Assembly (NCBI RefSeq): GCF_001754075.1
Contig: NZ_MIEH01000006.1
Coordinates: 1 to 64,000 of the forward strand
From: Merdimonas faecis
GTDB taxonomy: Bacteria > Bacillota > Clostridia > Lachnospirales > Lachnospiraceae
Length of the DNA: 64,000 nt
Direction: 5' to 3'
A program made the translations under genes and the position numbers. Below, piece by piece: positions 51,361 to 60,444 of this stretch. How positions within the stretch are numbered: position 1 is the first letter of the stretch; the number at the start of each line of letters is the position of its first letter. The notes under the pieces are model-generated. The model ran no database searches. It worked only from the letters and a program-made list of their open reading frames with translations, and had not been told where the DNA came from.

Positions 51361-52827
51361 TTATGCCCAATAAGGAATATATTTTTTGTATCTAGGTGCT
51401 GTATCAGGATCCATTACCTTAATATAACCACTGTCAACAGCATTAGCAATAATTCTTGAAGCTTTTGACTTTTCTTTTTCCCCTAATCCAAAAATCTTAC
51501 GTATATCAGCATTTGAAATTCCTTCAAAATTGACATATGCCAAACATGCCTGCATATAGCATGTCCTCATACGATCTTCCTTTGTAGTTAACTCAAAGGG
51601 TACCTTTGCAAACAATACTGCTTTTGTAAATTGATTATTCTGATTTTCAATTCTGGGAGCAAGCAACTCATTTTTACCTGTAGACTCAACTATCTTATCG
51701 TAGCCACTACCACGTTCTTCGCATATACCACATTTATGCATAAATCCAGCAATATTTTCATTTCGGGATATAGGAACAGAATCAACAATTCTTTCAATTG
51801 CTACCAAAGGTGCTCCGGCATTCGAAAACTCAATTCTGTTCTTAAATACTTCAACCATAGGATTTGTCCCTCGTTGTTGAAGATCCTGATGAATCATTGC
51901 ATTAGCTAGCATTTCACGAATCGCAATCTCTGGAAAACTGACAACGGATTTTCTGGTAGCTTCTACTATCACCTCTTCCTGTGGAATAATTGTCATAATG
52001 TATTGGACTATTTCTTCATGTGAAAATGCATAACCGGTACAAAATTCCTTTTCCCTAATTGCATCCAGCCTGGAATTTTCTTTGTACCAAATAACTCGAA
52101 CAGATCTTCTATGCAAAGATTCGAATTTCTTCAAATCTTTTGCAATCATCAAAGCACCCATATTAGTAATATCCCATGTCCCGGCATCGTTTCTTTTTAT
52201 AAATTTTTCATGCTGTAAGTCTTCCAATACTTTATCCCTGTTTCTTGGAATTGGCATTTCGAGTTTATCATAATACCTAGAATAATCCAGTAATGATATC
52301 ATCTCATCCTCATCTAAACTTCCCATTGCAATTCTTAATTCATATGGTGTGCAATCAAAAGTCCTCCATAATTCCCGTTCTTTATCAGGATATTCTTTCA
52401 AATTCTTCTTATTTGTTCCAATTCGTATATATTCTACTCCTGAAAATTGAACCGGTTGTTTCTCAGCACATGGAATCTCCAATATAACAACTATTCCTTC
52501 ATCCATAGGAACCTCAAAAAAGCGAAAGTTAATCCTTGGCGAAAGCATTCTGGAAAGCCACGCTTCTAATTCCTCATTTCCTTTTTTCATTTTTCGATAC
52601 TGAAATTCAGTTCCCACAATTTTATGTGTCTCATCATCTATGCCCCAAATCAAATACGCTTTTGGCCGTTCGCATAGTGCAGCCGAATTGCTGAGGGCAG
52701 AAATATATTCACCAATCATTTGTGGTTGTTTATTATTGCATTTAAACTCTATCCACTCCGTCTCATCCGGTAGCTTTGCAAGTTCCCGTACAAGACTTTG
52801 CAGGTATTCAATTGACCGTGTTGCCAT
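51361..52827 (-). CDS. Schlafen/AlbA_2-domain ATP-binding protein
   Basis: 488 residues. N-terminal AlbA_2 (Schlafen-like) domain from ETEWIEFKCNNKQPQMIGEY to about residue 140, with AYLIWGIDDETHKIVG and VEYIRIGTNKKNL. A GHKL/HATPase_c_4 region follows (FPEIAIREMLANAMIHQDL, RIEFSNAGAPLV, ICEERGSGYDKIV) and a C-terminal winged helix (GISNADIRKIFGLGEKEKSK). Commonly annotated as a transcriptional regulator; related proteins occur in anti-phage islands. Last gene of the OLD-UvrD-AlbA series, 15 nt after the helicase gene, so probably one transcript with them. Confidence 0.85.
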   Translation of the reverse strand: MATRSIEYLQSLVRELAKLPDETEWIEFKCNNKQPQMIGEYISALSNSAALCERPKAYLIWGIDDETHKIVGTEFQYRKMKKGNEELEAWLSRMLSPRINFRFFEVPMDEGIVVILEIPCAEKQPVQFSGVEYIRIGTNKKNLKEYPDKERELWRTFDCTPYELRIAMGSLDEDEMISLLDYSRYYDKLEMPIPRNRDKVLEDLQHEKFIKRNDAGTWDITNMGALMIAKDLKKFESLHRRSVRVIWYKENSRLDAIREKEFCTGYAFSHEEIVQYIMTIIPQEEVIVEATRKSVVSFPEIAIREMLANAMIHQDLQQRGTNPMVEVFKNRIEFSNAGAPLVAIERIVDSVPISRNENIAGFMHKCGICEERGSGYDKIVESTGKNELLAPRIENQNNQFTKAVLFAKVPFELTTKEDRMRTCYMQACLAYVNFEGISNADIRKIFGLGEKEKSKASRIIANAVDSGYIKVMDPDTAPRYKKYIPYWA

Positions 52828-52842
52828 AAATCATTTCCTTTC

Positions 52843-54729
52843 TCATTTTACCATTTCCAGCTTCCATCCAAATTTTTCTAATTCTCTCCGATCTTGAACA
52901 GATACATTTTTACTGGGTATCGCTAAGCAAAGCAACCCTTTTGCACGTGTCATCGCTACGTAATGACATTTGAGCCTTTTTGTATTTCTCACCCCTAATT
53001 TTTTTGATTTCCCCGATAGCCATGGTAATATAGATGTAAGATTATATTCATAATATTTTGTTTCTACAACCAAAGTTGCTAAATGTGTTCTTCCCTTTGA
53101 CGAATGTATACTTCCAAATTTTAAGCTTATTTTATCACCCGAAGTATTTTCATATTCTTTTGTATTTACTAAGCTGTTGTTATTCTCATATTCTTCTGTT
53201 TTCTCACTGCCATTCCATTGCAGGAATTCATCATTTCTCGCTTCAATTTTTTTAATATATTCTGATAAAAGCTCTAAAATTTTAGTAATAATAATTTCCC
53301 ATTCATTTTGGGTTTTCCAGTCCATATGCATAATTTCCAACAGCCCAGTTCTTATTTTTTTTCTGTTTTCCGGCTGCACTGTTTTAAGAATAGAATTAAA
53401 TGCCGAAGAAGATCTATTAATTTCTTTCAAAGGATACTTTCTCATTAATTTGTAAATTCCTTTAGCTATGTACTCTACCTTTATGGAAAATTCTCCTTTT
53501 TGTCTCATCTGTTCCTCAGCAATCCAAAAATAATCAATCAACTTATTTGGCATTTGTTTCTTTGCTTCAGGATTATAATCTGCAAAATAATTACTCACAC
53601 CCATTGTGTTCTCTGATTTATGAACCATTCCTAATACATGGCAGCCATATTTTCTATACTTTACTAATTCCTTGTGTGTAAAACTTTCAAAGATCAAATC
53701 TGCAAACTTATCTATAACAACACTTTCTGCTCCCTCTTCAAATAAAAAAATCGTATGTTTTATATCCCTTTTGGTAAAAGGTAAGCACTCTCCTATCATT
53801 TTGCTTTCATTCAAGGCAACACCATTGGCCAATTTCGCTATTTCAGGAACAAATCTTTTACTGTTTAACATTTGTAACGCATTTGCTCTTGGGAAATGCT
53901 TCACATCTTCCATTTTTTCATATGAATTAAAAATTGCCTGATTGCTATCTCCATACGCCTGATAAAAACTATTATAGAATGGCTTTTCATAAATTTTATC
54001 AAATAATTCCCATATTTGTCTTTTTGTATCCTGAGCCTCATCTATAAAAATAATAGGAAATCTCATCTGAATTAGTTTTGAAAGTATTGCTTTGCATTCT
54101 AGTCCTCTTGTTGCATACAGTTCCATTTCATTGAAAGTAAATTCCCCTCTACGTCTTGATTCCGTAATAGATTTTACTACATTCTTATAGGTAGTTGTCT
54201 CTTCACCCAATTTAACATCTAATTTATAAGGTAACTCCAGCGGATCACACACATACTTATCTTTTCCGTGTGCCTCTAACCATGTTTTTGTCCATATGTT
54301 ACCCCATCTCCGCTCAACCACATAATCTGTATCAACAATATTTACAGGACATCCACAACTCCTCAAAAAAGGCATTGCAAAAAATGTATCAAAAAATGAT
54401 TGAATTGTCCCTATAAAATGCGGGTAAGATAATAATCTTTTTCCAACGCTCAAACTTCCTAAACGTTCTTCTATTTCTTCCCGTGCAACATTCGTGTGAG
54501 ACAATACACAGATTCCACGGTTTGACCATTTCCATCTTCGAGATAATATTGCCAATTTAGCCACTAAGATCGTAGTTTTTCCACTTCCCGGACATGCATG
54601 AATATCTACCGATTCCATATTCTTTAAAATCCGGATTCTACACTCGTCCAGTTGAATATCTGGCATTATTGTTTTGACCCATTCAATATCCTCATCTGTG
54701 ATTTGAATTTCGAACATTTCTTTATCCAT
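52843..54729 (-). CDS. UvrD-like superfamily 1 helicase (GajB-like)
   Basis: 628 residues. Walker A HACPGSGKTTILVAKLAIL, motif Ia VLSHTNVAREEIEERLG, Walker B FIDEAQDTKRQIWELF, motif III-like QAYGDSNQAIF and motif VI CHYVAMTRAKGLLCLAIP. The N-terminal part is short and no nuclease domain is attached. The gene starts 3 nt after the OLD nuclease gene. An OLD-family nuclease followed by a UvrD-like helicase is the Gabija (GajA-GajB) arrangement. GajB of Bacillus is shorter (about 490 residues, from memory), so this is a longer variant. Confidence 0.85.
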   Translation of the reverse strand: MDKEMFEIQITDEDIEWVKTIMPDIQLDECRIRILKNMESVDIHACPGSGKTTILVAKLAILSRRWKWSNRGICVLSHTNVAREEIEERLGSLSVGKRLLSYPHFIGTIQSFFDTFFAMPFLRSCGCPVNIVDTDYVVERRWGNIWTKTWLEAHGKDKYVCDPLELPYKLDVKLGEETTTYKNVVKSITESRRRGEFTFNEMELYATRGLECKAILSKLIQMRFPIIFIDEAQDTKRQIWELFDKIYEKPFYNSFYQAYGDSNQAIFNSYEKMEDVKHFPRANALQMLNSKRFVPEIAKLANGVALNESKMIGECLPFTKRDIKHTIFLFEEGAESVVIDKFADLIFESFTHKELVKYRKYGCHVLGMVHKSENTMGVSNYFADYNPEAKKQMPNKLIDYFWIAEEQMRQKGEFSIKVEYIAKGIYKLMRKYPLKEINRSSSAFNSILKTVQPENRKKIRTGLLEIMHMDWKTQNEWEIIITKILELLSEYIKKIEARNDEFLQWNGSEKTEEYENNNSLVNTKEYENTSGDKISLKFGSIHSSKGRTHLATLVVETKYYEYNLTSILPWLSGKSKKLGVRNTKRLKCHYVAMTRAKGLLCLAIPSKNVSVQDRRELEKFGWKLEMVK

Positions 54730-54732
54730 ACC

Positions 54733-56613
54733 CTAGATTCCTTCTATATCAGCTGTCACATATTCTATCGCTTTTACTAAATAATTTGGTAATATTTTCA
54801 CTATATCTTCAACTGGTTTTTCCTTAAATTTGCATTCCAAATCGAGCCCAAATTGCTGAGCAAACTCTGCCTTAGATACAAGCTTATGCGAAAAAAATGA
54901 GTAAATATATGATGCTTTTGCTTCTTTGCTATCATATTCATTATATTTTTCTTTATAGTCTTTTAACAATTCCTCGTTTTTCTTACTCTTTAACTCTGCT
55001 GCACGTAAAGTTGCAATTGTCTCCAGCATTTCTTCACCTAATCCATTTGCAGCCATCTCATATTCTAACGTCCACTGTTCTGGAATAAATGTTTTGACTT
55101 TCTGCCCATTTGCTTTTTCTTCAATCTCATGTATATACTTCTCTTTATCTGTTATCTCAGATTCCACTTTCCATTTACGATTTTTCTTTGGCCAATTCTC
55201 TTCTTTGTCATATGTTTCATCAATACAAATGGCAGGCGCACAATCCGGCATTACATCTCTATCTGTAATACATGATACAGGAATGTTTATCTCATCCCCA
55301 TTTTTTCTCTGGAAAATCCTTGCATATCTTCTAAGTCCTGTGCTCTTAACATCAACAATAGATACTCCATAGTCTGTCAAATTTCTGTGCAATAAATTTG
55401 CAAGTGTTGGCAGTAGCAGTGCTTCTCCTGGACCTTCTACAATAATCACACCCCTTGCGAAAAAAAGATTTGCTTTCGTAGCATCTAAATAGCGCTCCAA
55501 ATACTTATAATCTGAAGCATCCAAAAGTGTTTCTCCTGCTCTCATAGAGAATGCTTTTCGATTTTGAATCAAAAGTAAATTATTAAGTTCCACTACTGAA
55601 GCCAATAGTGGAGAATGGGTTGTCAATATTATCTGTTGATTTTTCCCTTTGTTTTGCATAGATTGAATGAGTTTTAATTGTCTTTGGGCATGGATGTGCG
55701 CCTCTGGTTCTTCAATAAGCATAAATGTACTTAATTCCTTATCATCCTGATTCAGCAACATCTCACAAGCCATACTCATCAAATTACTTGTTCCTAGCCC
55801 TACATGGCCATAATTCGATTCAGAATCCCTCTGAATATTCAAATCTAATTTTTCTAACAAAGAATGTATTTTTTTCTCATCCGTATTACCATCTCCAGAA
55901 ACTGTAATTTCAGTTTGTACAGCATCACTACTTAACATCAATTCAGCATTCAAAATATCGCTAATTCCTTGATTTACCCCCTTTATCTTTTCATGGTTAG
56001 CAAGCAAATGATTAGACAAATCAAAAATGCCAGCAAGCGATAATTTGTTGATATCAATTCCTTCCCTATATTCTCTTTCACCTGTATTCAAATCTGGTAC
56101 ACTACTTAATATTTGAGCTAAGCGAGAACTCCTTCCAGATCTCATTTGTGCTTGTGCATCTCTTAATGGTTTTAAATACGTTACTCGCAGCAATTCACGA
56201 GCTTCTGCTGATGGTGCAGATACATCGCCATTCCTGCCACAGTTTATACTCACAAACGTCCTATGTGGCTTTACATTCGTCATATACTTGGCAGTCCAAT
56301 TAAGTATTAAAATTTCTTCACTTTTTGTATATGTTAAGCACTCCATAAAAGCAGCTTTTTCTTGAATCGTAAGATCAGAGAATACCACTGTAATATGTAT
56401 TTCATTCTGCGTATTTTCTTGATAATAATCGGACAGTTCCACACGTTGCCACGTCTGATCTGTTGTTCCTAATACATACCGAATTGCATCTATAACAGTT
56501 GATTTTCCACAATCATTTTCTCCAATAAGTACAGTTACTCCTGGATTAAAATGAAATATTGTCTTTTCCTTAAAAGCTCTAACATTTTCAACTATAACAG
56601 TAGAAATATACAT
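54733..56613 (-). CDS. OLD-family ATPase/Toprim nuclease (GajA-like)
   Basis: 626 residues. The N-terminal ABC-type ATPase has Walker A VLIGENDCGKSTVIDAI (residues about 29-45), a signature region YGHVGLGTSNLMSMACEML, Walker B MLIEEPEAHIHAQRQ and H-loop ILTTHSPLLAS. The Toprim domain begins ARGVIIVEGPGEALLLPTLA (catalytic Glu) with the D-x-D in SCITDRDVMPD. Class 2 OLD proteins of this design are defined by a neighbouring UvrD helicase and include GajA, a nicking DNA endonuclease controlled by nucleotides. First gene of the three-gene set; a palindrome overlaps a possible promoter just upstream. Confidence 0.88.
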   Translation of the reverse strand: MYISTVIVENVRAFKEKTIFHFNPGVTVLIGENDCGKSTVIDAIRYVLGTTDQTWQRVELSDYYQENTQNEIHITVVFSDLTIQEKAAFMECLTYTKSEEILILNWTAKYMTNVKPHRTFVSINCGRNGDVSAPSAEARELLRVTYLKPLRDAQAQMRSGRSSRLAQILSSVPDLNTGEREYREGIDINKLSLAGIFDLSNHLLANHEKIKGVNQGISDILNAELMLSSDAVQTEITVSGDGNTDEKKIHSLLEKLDLNIQRDSESNYGHVGLGTSNLMSMACEMLLNQDDKELSTFMLIEEPEAHIHAQRQLKLIQSMQNKGKNQQIILTTHSPLLASVVELNNLLLIQNRKAFSMRAGETLLDASDYKYLERYLDATKANLFFARGVIIVEGPGEALLLPTLANLLHRNLTDYGVSIVDVKSTGLRRYARIFQRKNGDEINIPVSCITDRDVMPDCAPAICIDETYDKEENWPKKNRKWKVESEITDKEKYIHEIEEKANGQKVKTFIPEQWTLEYEMAANGLGEEMLETIATLRAAELKSKKNEELLKDYKEKYNEYDSKEAKASYIYSFFSHKLVSKAEFAQQFGLDLECKFKEKPVEDIVKILPNYLVKAIEYVTADIEGI

Positions 56614-56629
56614 AATTCGCCCCCGTATC

Positions 56630-56644
56630 GTATATGAAATATAC
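56630..56644 (-). promoter_or_regulatory. palindrome at the probable OLD-operon promoter
   Basis: GTATAT, GAA, ATATAC: a perfect dyad 17 nt upstream of the OLD start codon. On the minus strand it overlaps a possible -10 TATATT (56643-56638). The -35 is poor (TTTAAG, 18-nt spacer), as expected if the promoter is regulated or weak. Confidence 0.4.
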
Positions 56645-56713
56645 CAAATTAATCCATTGGACTTAAATATTGTTTAGTACAATGTGGTATCCATGATTGC
56701 CATTTTCTAAAGA

Positions 56714-56950
56714 TCATCCTTTATCATAATTCTTTTCTATCTCTTTGGACAACAGTTCTTTTAGTATTTCTAACTCCCGTTTCATTTCCAATTTTTTCAT
56801 TTCACTCTGATTACTATTATCCACAAGATTCTCGCAGAATTTATGCAGAATTTCATTTCCTTGTTTTAACGAATAAGAACTTTCTTTTGCCAACATTCCC
56901 CATTGGATTGCAGATATATAACTATTTTTTAGATTATTGAATTCTATCAT
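56714..56950 (-). CDS. small protein of unknown function between hsdS and the OLD gene
   Basis: 78 residues, no membrane segment. It reads MIEFNNLKNSYISAIQWGML at the start and ends in a charged helix (EMKKLEMKRELEILKELLSK) that may form a coiled coil. I recognise no family. It lies 21 nt after hsdS and 100 nt before the OLD gene on the same strand, so it belongs to the end of the restriction operon or to the OLD set. Confidence 0.55.
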   Translation of the reverse strand: MIEFNNLKNSYISAIQWGMLAKESSYSLKQGNEILHKFCENLVDNSNQSEMKKLEMKRELEILKELLSKEIEKNYDKG

Positions 56951-56971
56951 TACTACACCTTTTTCTAAAAT

Positions 56972-58438
56972 TTATTTTAATCGTTCACACAGTGGCAGCA
57001 ACAGTTCTAACTTTTCGACGATACGTCTTTGTTCGGCAAGAGGTGGGAGAGGAATAAGTAATGTCTTATATTTATTTTGAGAAATATTTACTTGTTGCTT
57101 ATCCATTCCAGACATTAAATCAATAATTAGTGATCGAATAGGAGGAGAATTTATAGCCATGACAATATAATTTTTATATACAAAATCATTAGTCATATTA
57201 ATACGCAATGTTTTATCAGAAAGAATCAAGTTATGCTTAATTTTTTTGACCAAACATGCAACACCTGTACGATTGGTTGGACCTGCTCTCGTAATTAAAA
57301 TATCTCCTATATGCACTTGCATCAAAGGATTGATAACAAAATCTTGTGGAAGTACCTTATTTTGTTTTTCATCAAAGAATCCCTTTTGAATTGCTGTAGT
57401 AGTTATTACTCCCCACTCTTTATCACATACAGGTTGTTTATTGCATTTGGGACTTTTACCTGCATCTATAAACCAAGATATGTCCTGTATCCTTACCCAT
57501 TTCCAACTCTCTGGAATATCAAAAGGCTTTTCATCATCAGTAATTTCTGGAAGAGGCTTTTCCTTTTTGATCTTCTTTTCTTTAATCAGCCTATGTTTTT
57601 CCTTCTGAATTTGTTCAAAAAGTTCCTCCGCTGTTCCTTCTTCGGAGCGTTGTTCCACCAACTTTCCCTGAATAGCATACTGCAAAAGTGACCTTTTCAT
57701 ATCTTCTGGAAAACGGCTATTGAATTTTTCCAACTTGCTCCATGCCTGCTCATAGCGGTCAATGTAGGGCAACAGCTCTTCAATTTTGGCAACAATGCGC
57801 TTTTGCTCGACAAGGGGCGGAAGGGGAAATGGCACATTCAAAACGCTTGCTCTATCAATCCCCGGAATTACTCCTTGACCTTTGGCTTTTAGGTAAATTA
57901 AATTGGCTTGCAAGAAATACCGAGTAAAACTCATGTTTAACGAGTTCATTTGCTTTATTGCCATAATCTGACGGGCAATATGAACTTCATCTACATCACA
58001 AAACACTGTTTTACCATAGCCAGATCCCTTACAAACGAGCAAAATATCACCTCGATACGCAAAATTGCGCGGTGTTTCTGTCCATCGAGATATTATAACA
58101 CCATTTTCTGACAAATTGCTTGCACCTGTAATATAGACTGTGCCGCGCCCTTGATCGTTATACTCTTCTGGTTTAAAATCTGTTCCTGACACTAATGATA
58201 TTACAGTTCCAAACCTTACCCACTTCCAACTCTCCGGAATATCAAAGGGTTTTTCGTCCTCGGTGATTTCGGGCAGGGGCTTTTCCTTTTTGATTTTCTT
58301 TTCAGCGATCAGTCGCTGTTTTTCCTCTTGAATTCGAAGAAAAAGTTCCTCTGCCGTTCCTTCTTCCGGTCGTTGTTCCACCAATTTACCCTGAATAGCC
58401 AGCTGCAAAATACTATTTTTCAATTCCTGTGGTGTCAT
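56972..58438 (-). CDS. hsdS: type I restriction-modification specificity subunit HsdS
   Basis: 488 residues with two target recognition domains. Each half starts with almost the same stretch: QGKLVEQRPEEGTAEELF ... KPFDIPESWKWVRFG (residues about 15-77) and QGKLVEQRSEEGTAEELF ... KPFDIPESWKWVRIQ (about 265-327). Each TRD ends in a PPLxEQ(K/R)RIV.K.E helix (central and C-terminal conserved regions). The subunit sets the split DNA target of the complex. Its ATG overlaps the hsdM stop (ATGA). Confidence 0.92.
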   Translation of the reverse strand: MTPQELKNSILQLAIQGKLVEQRPEEGTAEELFLRIQEEKQRLIAEKKIKKEKPLPEITEDEKPFDIPESWKWVRFGTVISLVSGTDFKPEEYNDQGRGTVYITGASNLSENGVIISRWTETPRNFAYRGDILLVCKGSGYGKTVFCDVDEVHIARQIMAIKQMNSLNMSFTRYFLQANLIYLKAKGQGVIPGIDRASVLNVPFPLPPLVEQKRIVAKIEELLPYIDRYEQAWSKLEKFNSRFPEDMKRSLLQYAIQGKLVEQRSEEGTAEELFEQIQKEKHRLIKEKKIKKEKPLPEITDDEKPFDIPESWKWVRIQDISWFIDAGKSPKCNKQPVCDKEWGVITTTAIQKGFFDEKQNKVLPQDFVINPLMQVHIGDILITRAGPTNRTGVACLVKKIKHNLILSDKTLRINMTNDFVYKNYIVMAINSPPIRSLIIDLMSGMDKQQVNISQNKYKTLLIPLPPLAEQRRIVEKLELLLPLCERLK

Positions 58439-59913
58439 TCTATTGCTCCTCCTAACAGAGAAGTGATTTCTTCCAGTACCTGATCAATTTCTGCATTAAG
58501 AGAAGCTCTTTGTTCCTCGTAACGTCGAATTAACTCCATCGGCTCCAGTATTTCTTCTTCCTCATGAGGAAAACCACACTGATCTAAATTGTATCCAAGC
58601 TCCTCTGTAAGCTGTTGAACACTGAATTTCTTTGCTTTATCAAATCCATCTTCTGCGATTTCCTGTCTATTTTCCCACCAGTCCAGAACCGGCTGAAAAT
58701 GTTCCAGTTTCATAGGTTTTGTTTTTGAAAAATGCTTGTACCCTTCTGGCATATCCAGACGATAAAACCAAGTCTTTTCCGTTGGATGCGTATTGTCAAA
58801 AAACAGAATGTTCGTAGTGATAGATGTATATGGAGAAAATACACTCCCTGGCAAACGAATAACGGTGTGTAAATTAAACTCTCGCAGTAGTTTCCTTTTA
58901 ATATTGATCTTAGCATTATCTGTACCAAACAGAAAACCATCTGGTAAAATCACCGCTGCCCGTCCGTTCTTTTTCAAGCGATACATTATAACCGACATAA
59001 ACAAATCTGCCGTTTCTGAGCTTGCAAGATCTGTTGGAAAGTGATTCTTCACATCCGCTTTTTCACTTCCACCATACGGAGGATTCATCAGAATCACATC
59101 CACCTTATCTTCTTCTGTATAATCCAGTACATCATGGAGCAAAGTGTTACTGTGAAACACCCGAGGCACATCCAATCCATGCAATAATAAGTTGGTGATG
59201 CACAGCATATACGGGAACTGCTTTTTCTCGATTCCATAGATAGAATTTGAGTATGCCTCTTCATCCTCCGTAGTACGAACCAGCTTTTGTAATTCTTTCA
59301 GCCAGCTAACGATAAACCCACCGGTACCACAGGCAAAATCTGCCATGGTTTCTCCAATCTGAGGCTTGATTACCTGTGCCATAAAGTCCGTTACCGCACG
59401 AGGTGTATAAAATTCACCTGCTGAACCTGCACTCTGCAATTCTTTCAGAATACTTTCATAAATATCGCCAAATGCATGGCTTTCTTCATAGTCATTAAAA
59501 TCCAGTTCGTCAATTACATTAATGACCTGACGGAGCAGAATTCCATCTTTCATATAATTATTGGCATCAGCAAAAATCGTCTGCACAATTGCCTTATTAA
59601 TAGGGGTAGAGGCGTCTACCTGCAGATTTTTCAAAGTAGGAAACAACGTATTATTCACAAAATTCAATAGTTTATCACCAGTAAGAGCTGTTCCCGATTT
59701 ATCATCCTGTGCCCAGTTCTGCCAGCGACATTCTTCCGGAATAATAGACTGATAATTATCATCACTAAATTCCCACTCCTGTTCTTTTGCATCATATACT
59801 TTCAAAAAGAGCATCCATGCGATCTGCTCGATACGCTGGGCATCACCGTTAATGCCTGCATCGTTACGCATAATGTCACGAAGTCTCTTTACAAATCCTG
59901 TTAAATTACTCAT
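58435..59913 (-). CDS. hsdM: type I restriction-modification methyltransferase subunit HsdM
   Basis: 492 residues. N-terminal HsdM_N helical domain (LTGFVKRLRDIMRNDAGING), SAM-binding motif I in MADFACGTGGFIVSWL and catalytic motif IV VILMNPPYGG, giving N6-adenine methylation. GSAGEFYTPRAVTDFMAQ is the usual HsdM element. Lies 18 nt after the small nuclease-like gene and overlaps hsdS by 4 nt. Confidence 0.95.
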   Translation of the reverse strand: MSNLTGFVKRLRDIMRNDAGINGDAQRIEQIAWMLFLKVYDAKEQEWEFSDDNYQSIIPEECRWQNWAQDDKSGTALTGDKLLNFVNNTLFPTLKNLQVDASTPINKAIVQTIFADANNYMKDGILLRQVINVIDELDFNDYEESHAFGDIYESILKELQSAGSAGEFYTPRAVTDFMAQVIKPQIGETMADFACGTGGFIVSWLKELQKLVRTTEDEEAYSNSIYGIEKKQFPYMLCITNLLLHGLDVPRVFHSNTLLHDVLDYTEEDKVDVILMNPPYGGSEKADVKNHFPTDLASSETADLFMSVIMYRLKKNGRAAVILPDGFLFGTDNAKINIKRKLLREFNLHTVIRLPGSVFSPYTSITTNILFFDNTHPTEKTWFYRLDMPEGYKHFSKTKPMKLEHFQPVLDWWENRQEIAEDGFDKAKKFSVQQLTEELGYNLDQCGFPHEEEEILEPMELIRRYEEQRASLNAEIDQVLEEITSLLGGAIE

Positions 59914-59931
59914 AAATAATCCTTATCCTTC

Positions 59932-60444
59932 TTATTGTCCATATGTTTCAAACATATCTTTTGCCCGTTCTGCCGTAAATCGCCATTCATCCGGAACTCG
60001 ATCTATCGTTCCTCGACCGACAGCACGCGGCCCCCACTCGTGATATTCATAAAGGATGGTTTCACCCCGACCACCTGCAGATTTTTTTAATACTTCTGCG
60101 ATCTCCACCGGGGATGCAAGATACATCCGCGGCATCTCGTGATCCTCGGTTCCTTTAAACTGAACCAGACAAAATATTGTTTTTTTATGATGATTACTCA
60201 ACCACTTTTGGATTGCTTCCTGATAGTCACAACCTTTTTTATAACTTTGAGTCAATCCCCAGCCGCCATCCTGACTTCCCTTTACAGAAATTTTTAACAT
60301 TTTATCGCCAGAAACGGCTATTAAATCATACTCCGGCTGATTTGCACCATATTGTACAGATACATCATATCCTAATCTTGCAAATAGTGCTGCCGCAAAT
60401 GCCTCTGCGGCAACGCCAACATGCCATGAACTTATTGCTTTCAT
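59932..60444 (-). CDS. small PD-(D/E)XK-like protein within the hsd operon
   Basis: 170 residues. The N-terminus HVGVAAEAFAAALFARLGYD with Glu14, then QPEYDLIAV with Asp40 and LKISVKGSQ with Lys55, follows the E..D..xxK order of PD-(D/E)XK or Holliday-junction-resolvase-like folds, but the usual D/E before xK is Ser53. The C-terminus (RVPDEWRFTAERAKDMFETYG) is unknown. Its ATG directly follows the hsdR stop codon. Not a standard hsd gene: it could be an accessory nuclease, an anti-restriction guard or an unrelated passenger. Confidence 0.65.
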   Translation of the reverse strand: MKAISSWHVGVAAEAFAAALFARLGYDVSVQYGANQPEYDLIAVSGDKMLKISVKGSQDGGWGLTQSYKKGCDYQEAIQKWLSNHHKKTIFCLVQFKGTEDHEMPRMYLASPVEIAEVLKKSAGGRGETILYEYHEWGPRAVGRGTIDRVPDEWRFTAERAKDMFETYGQ

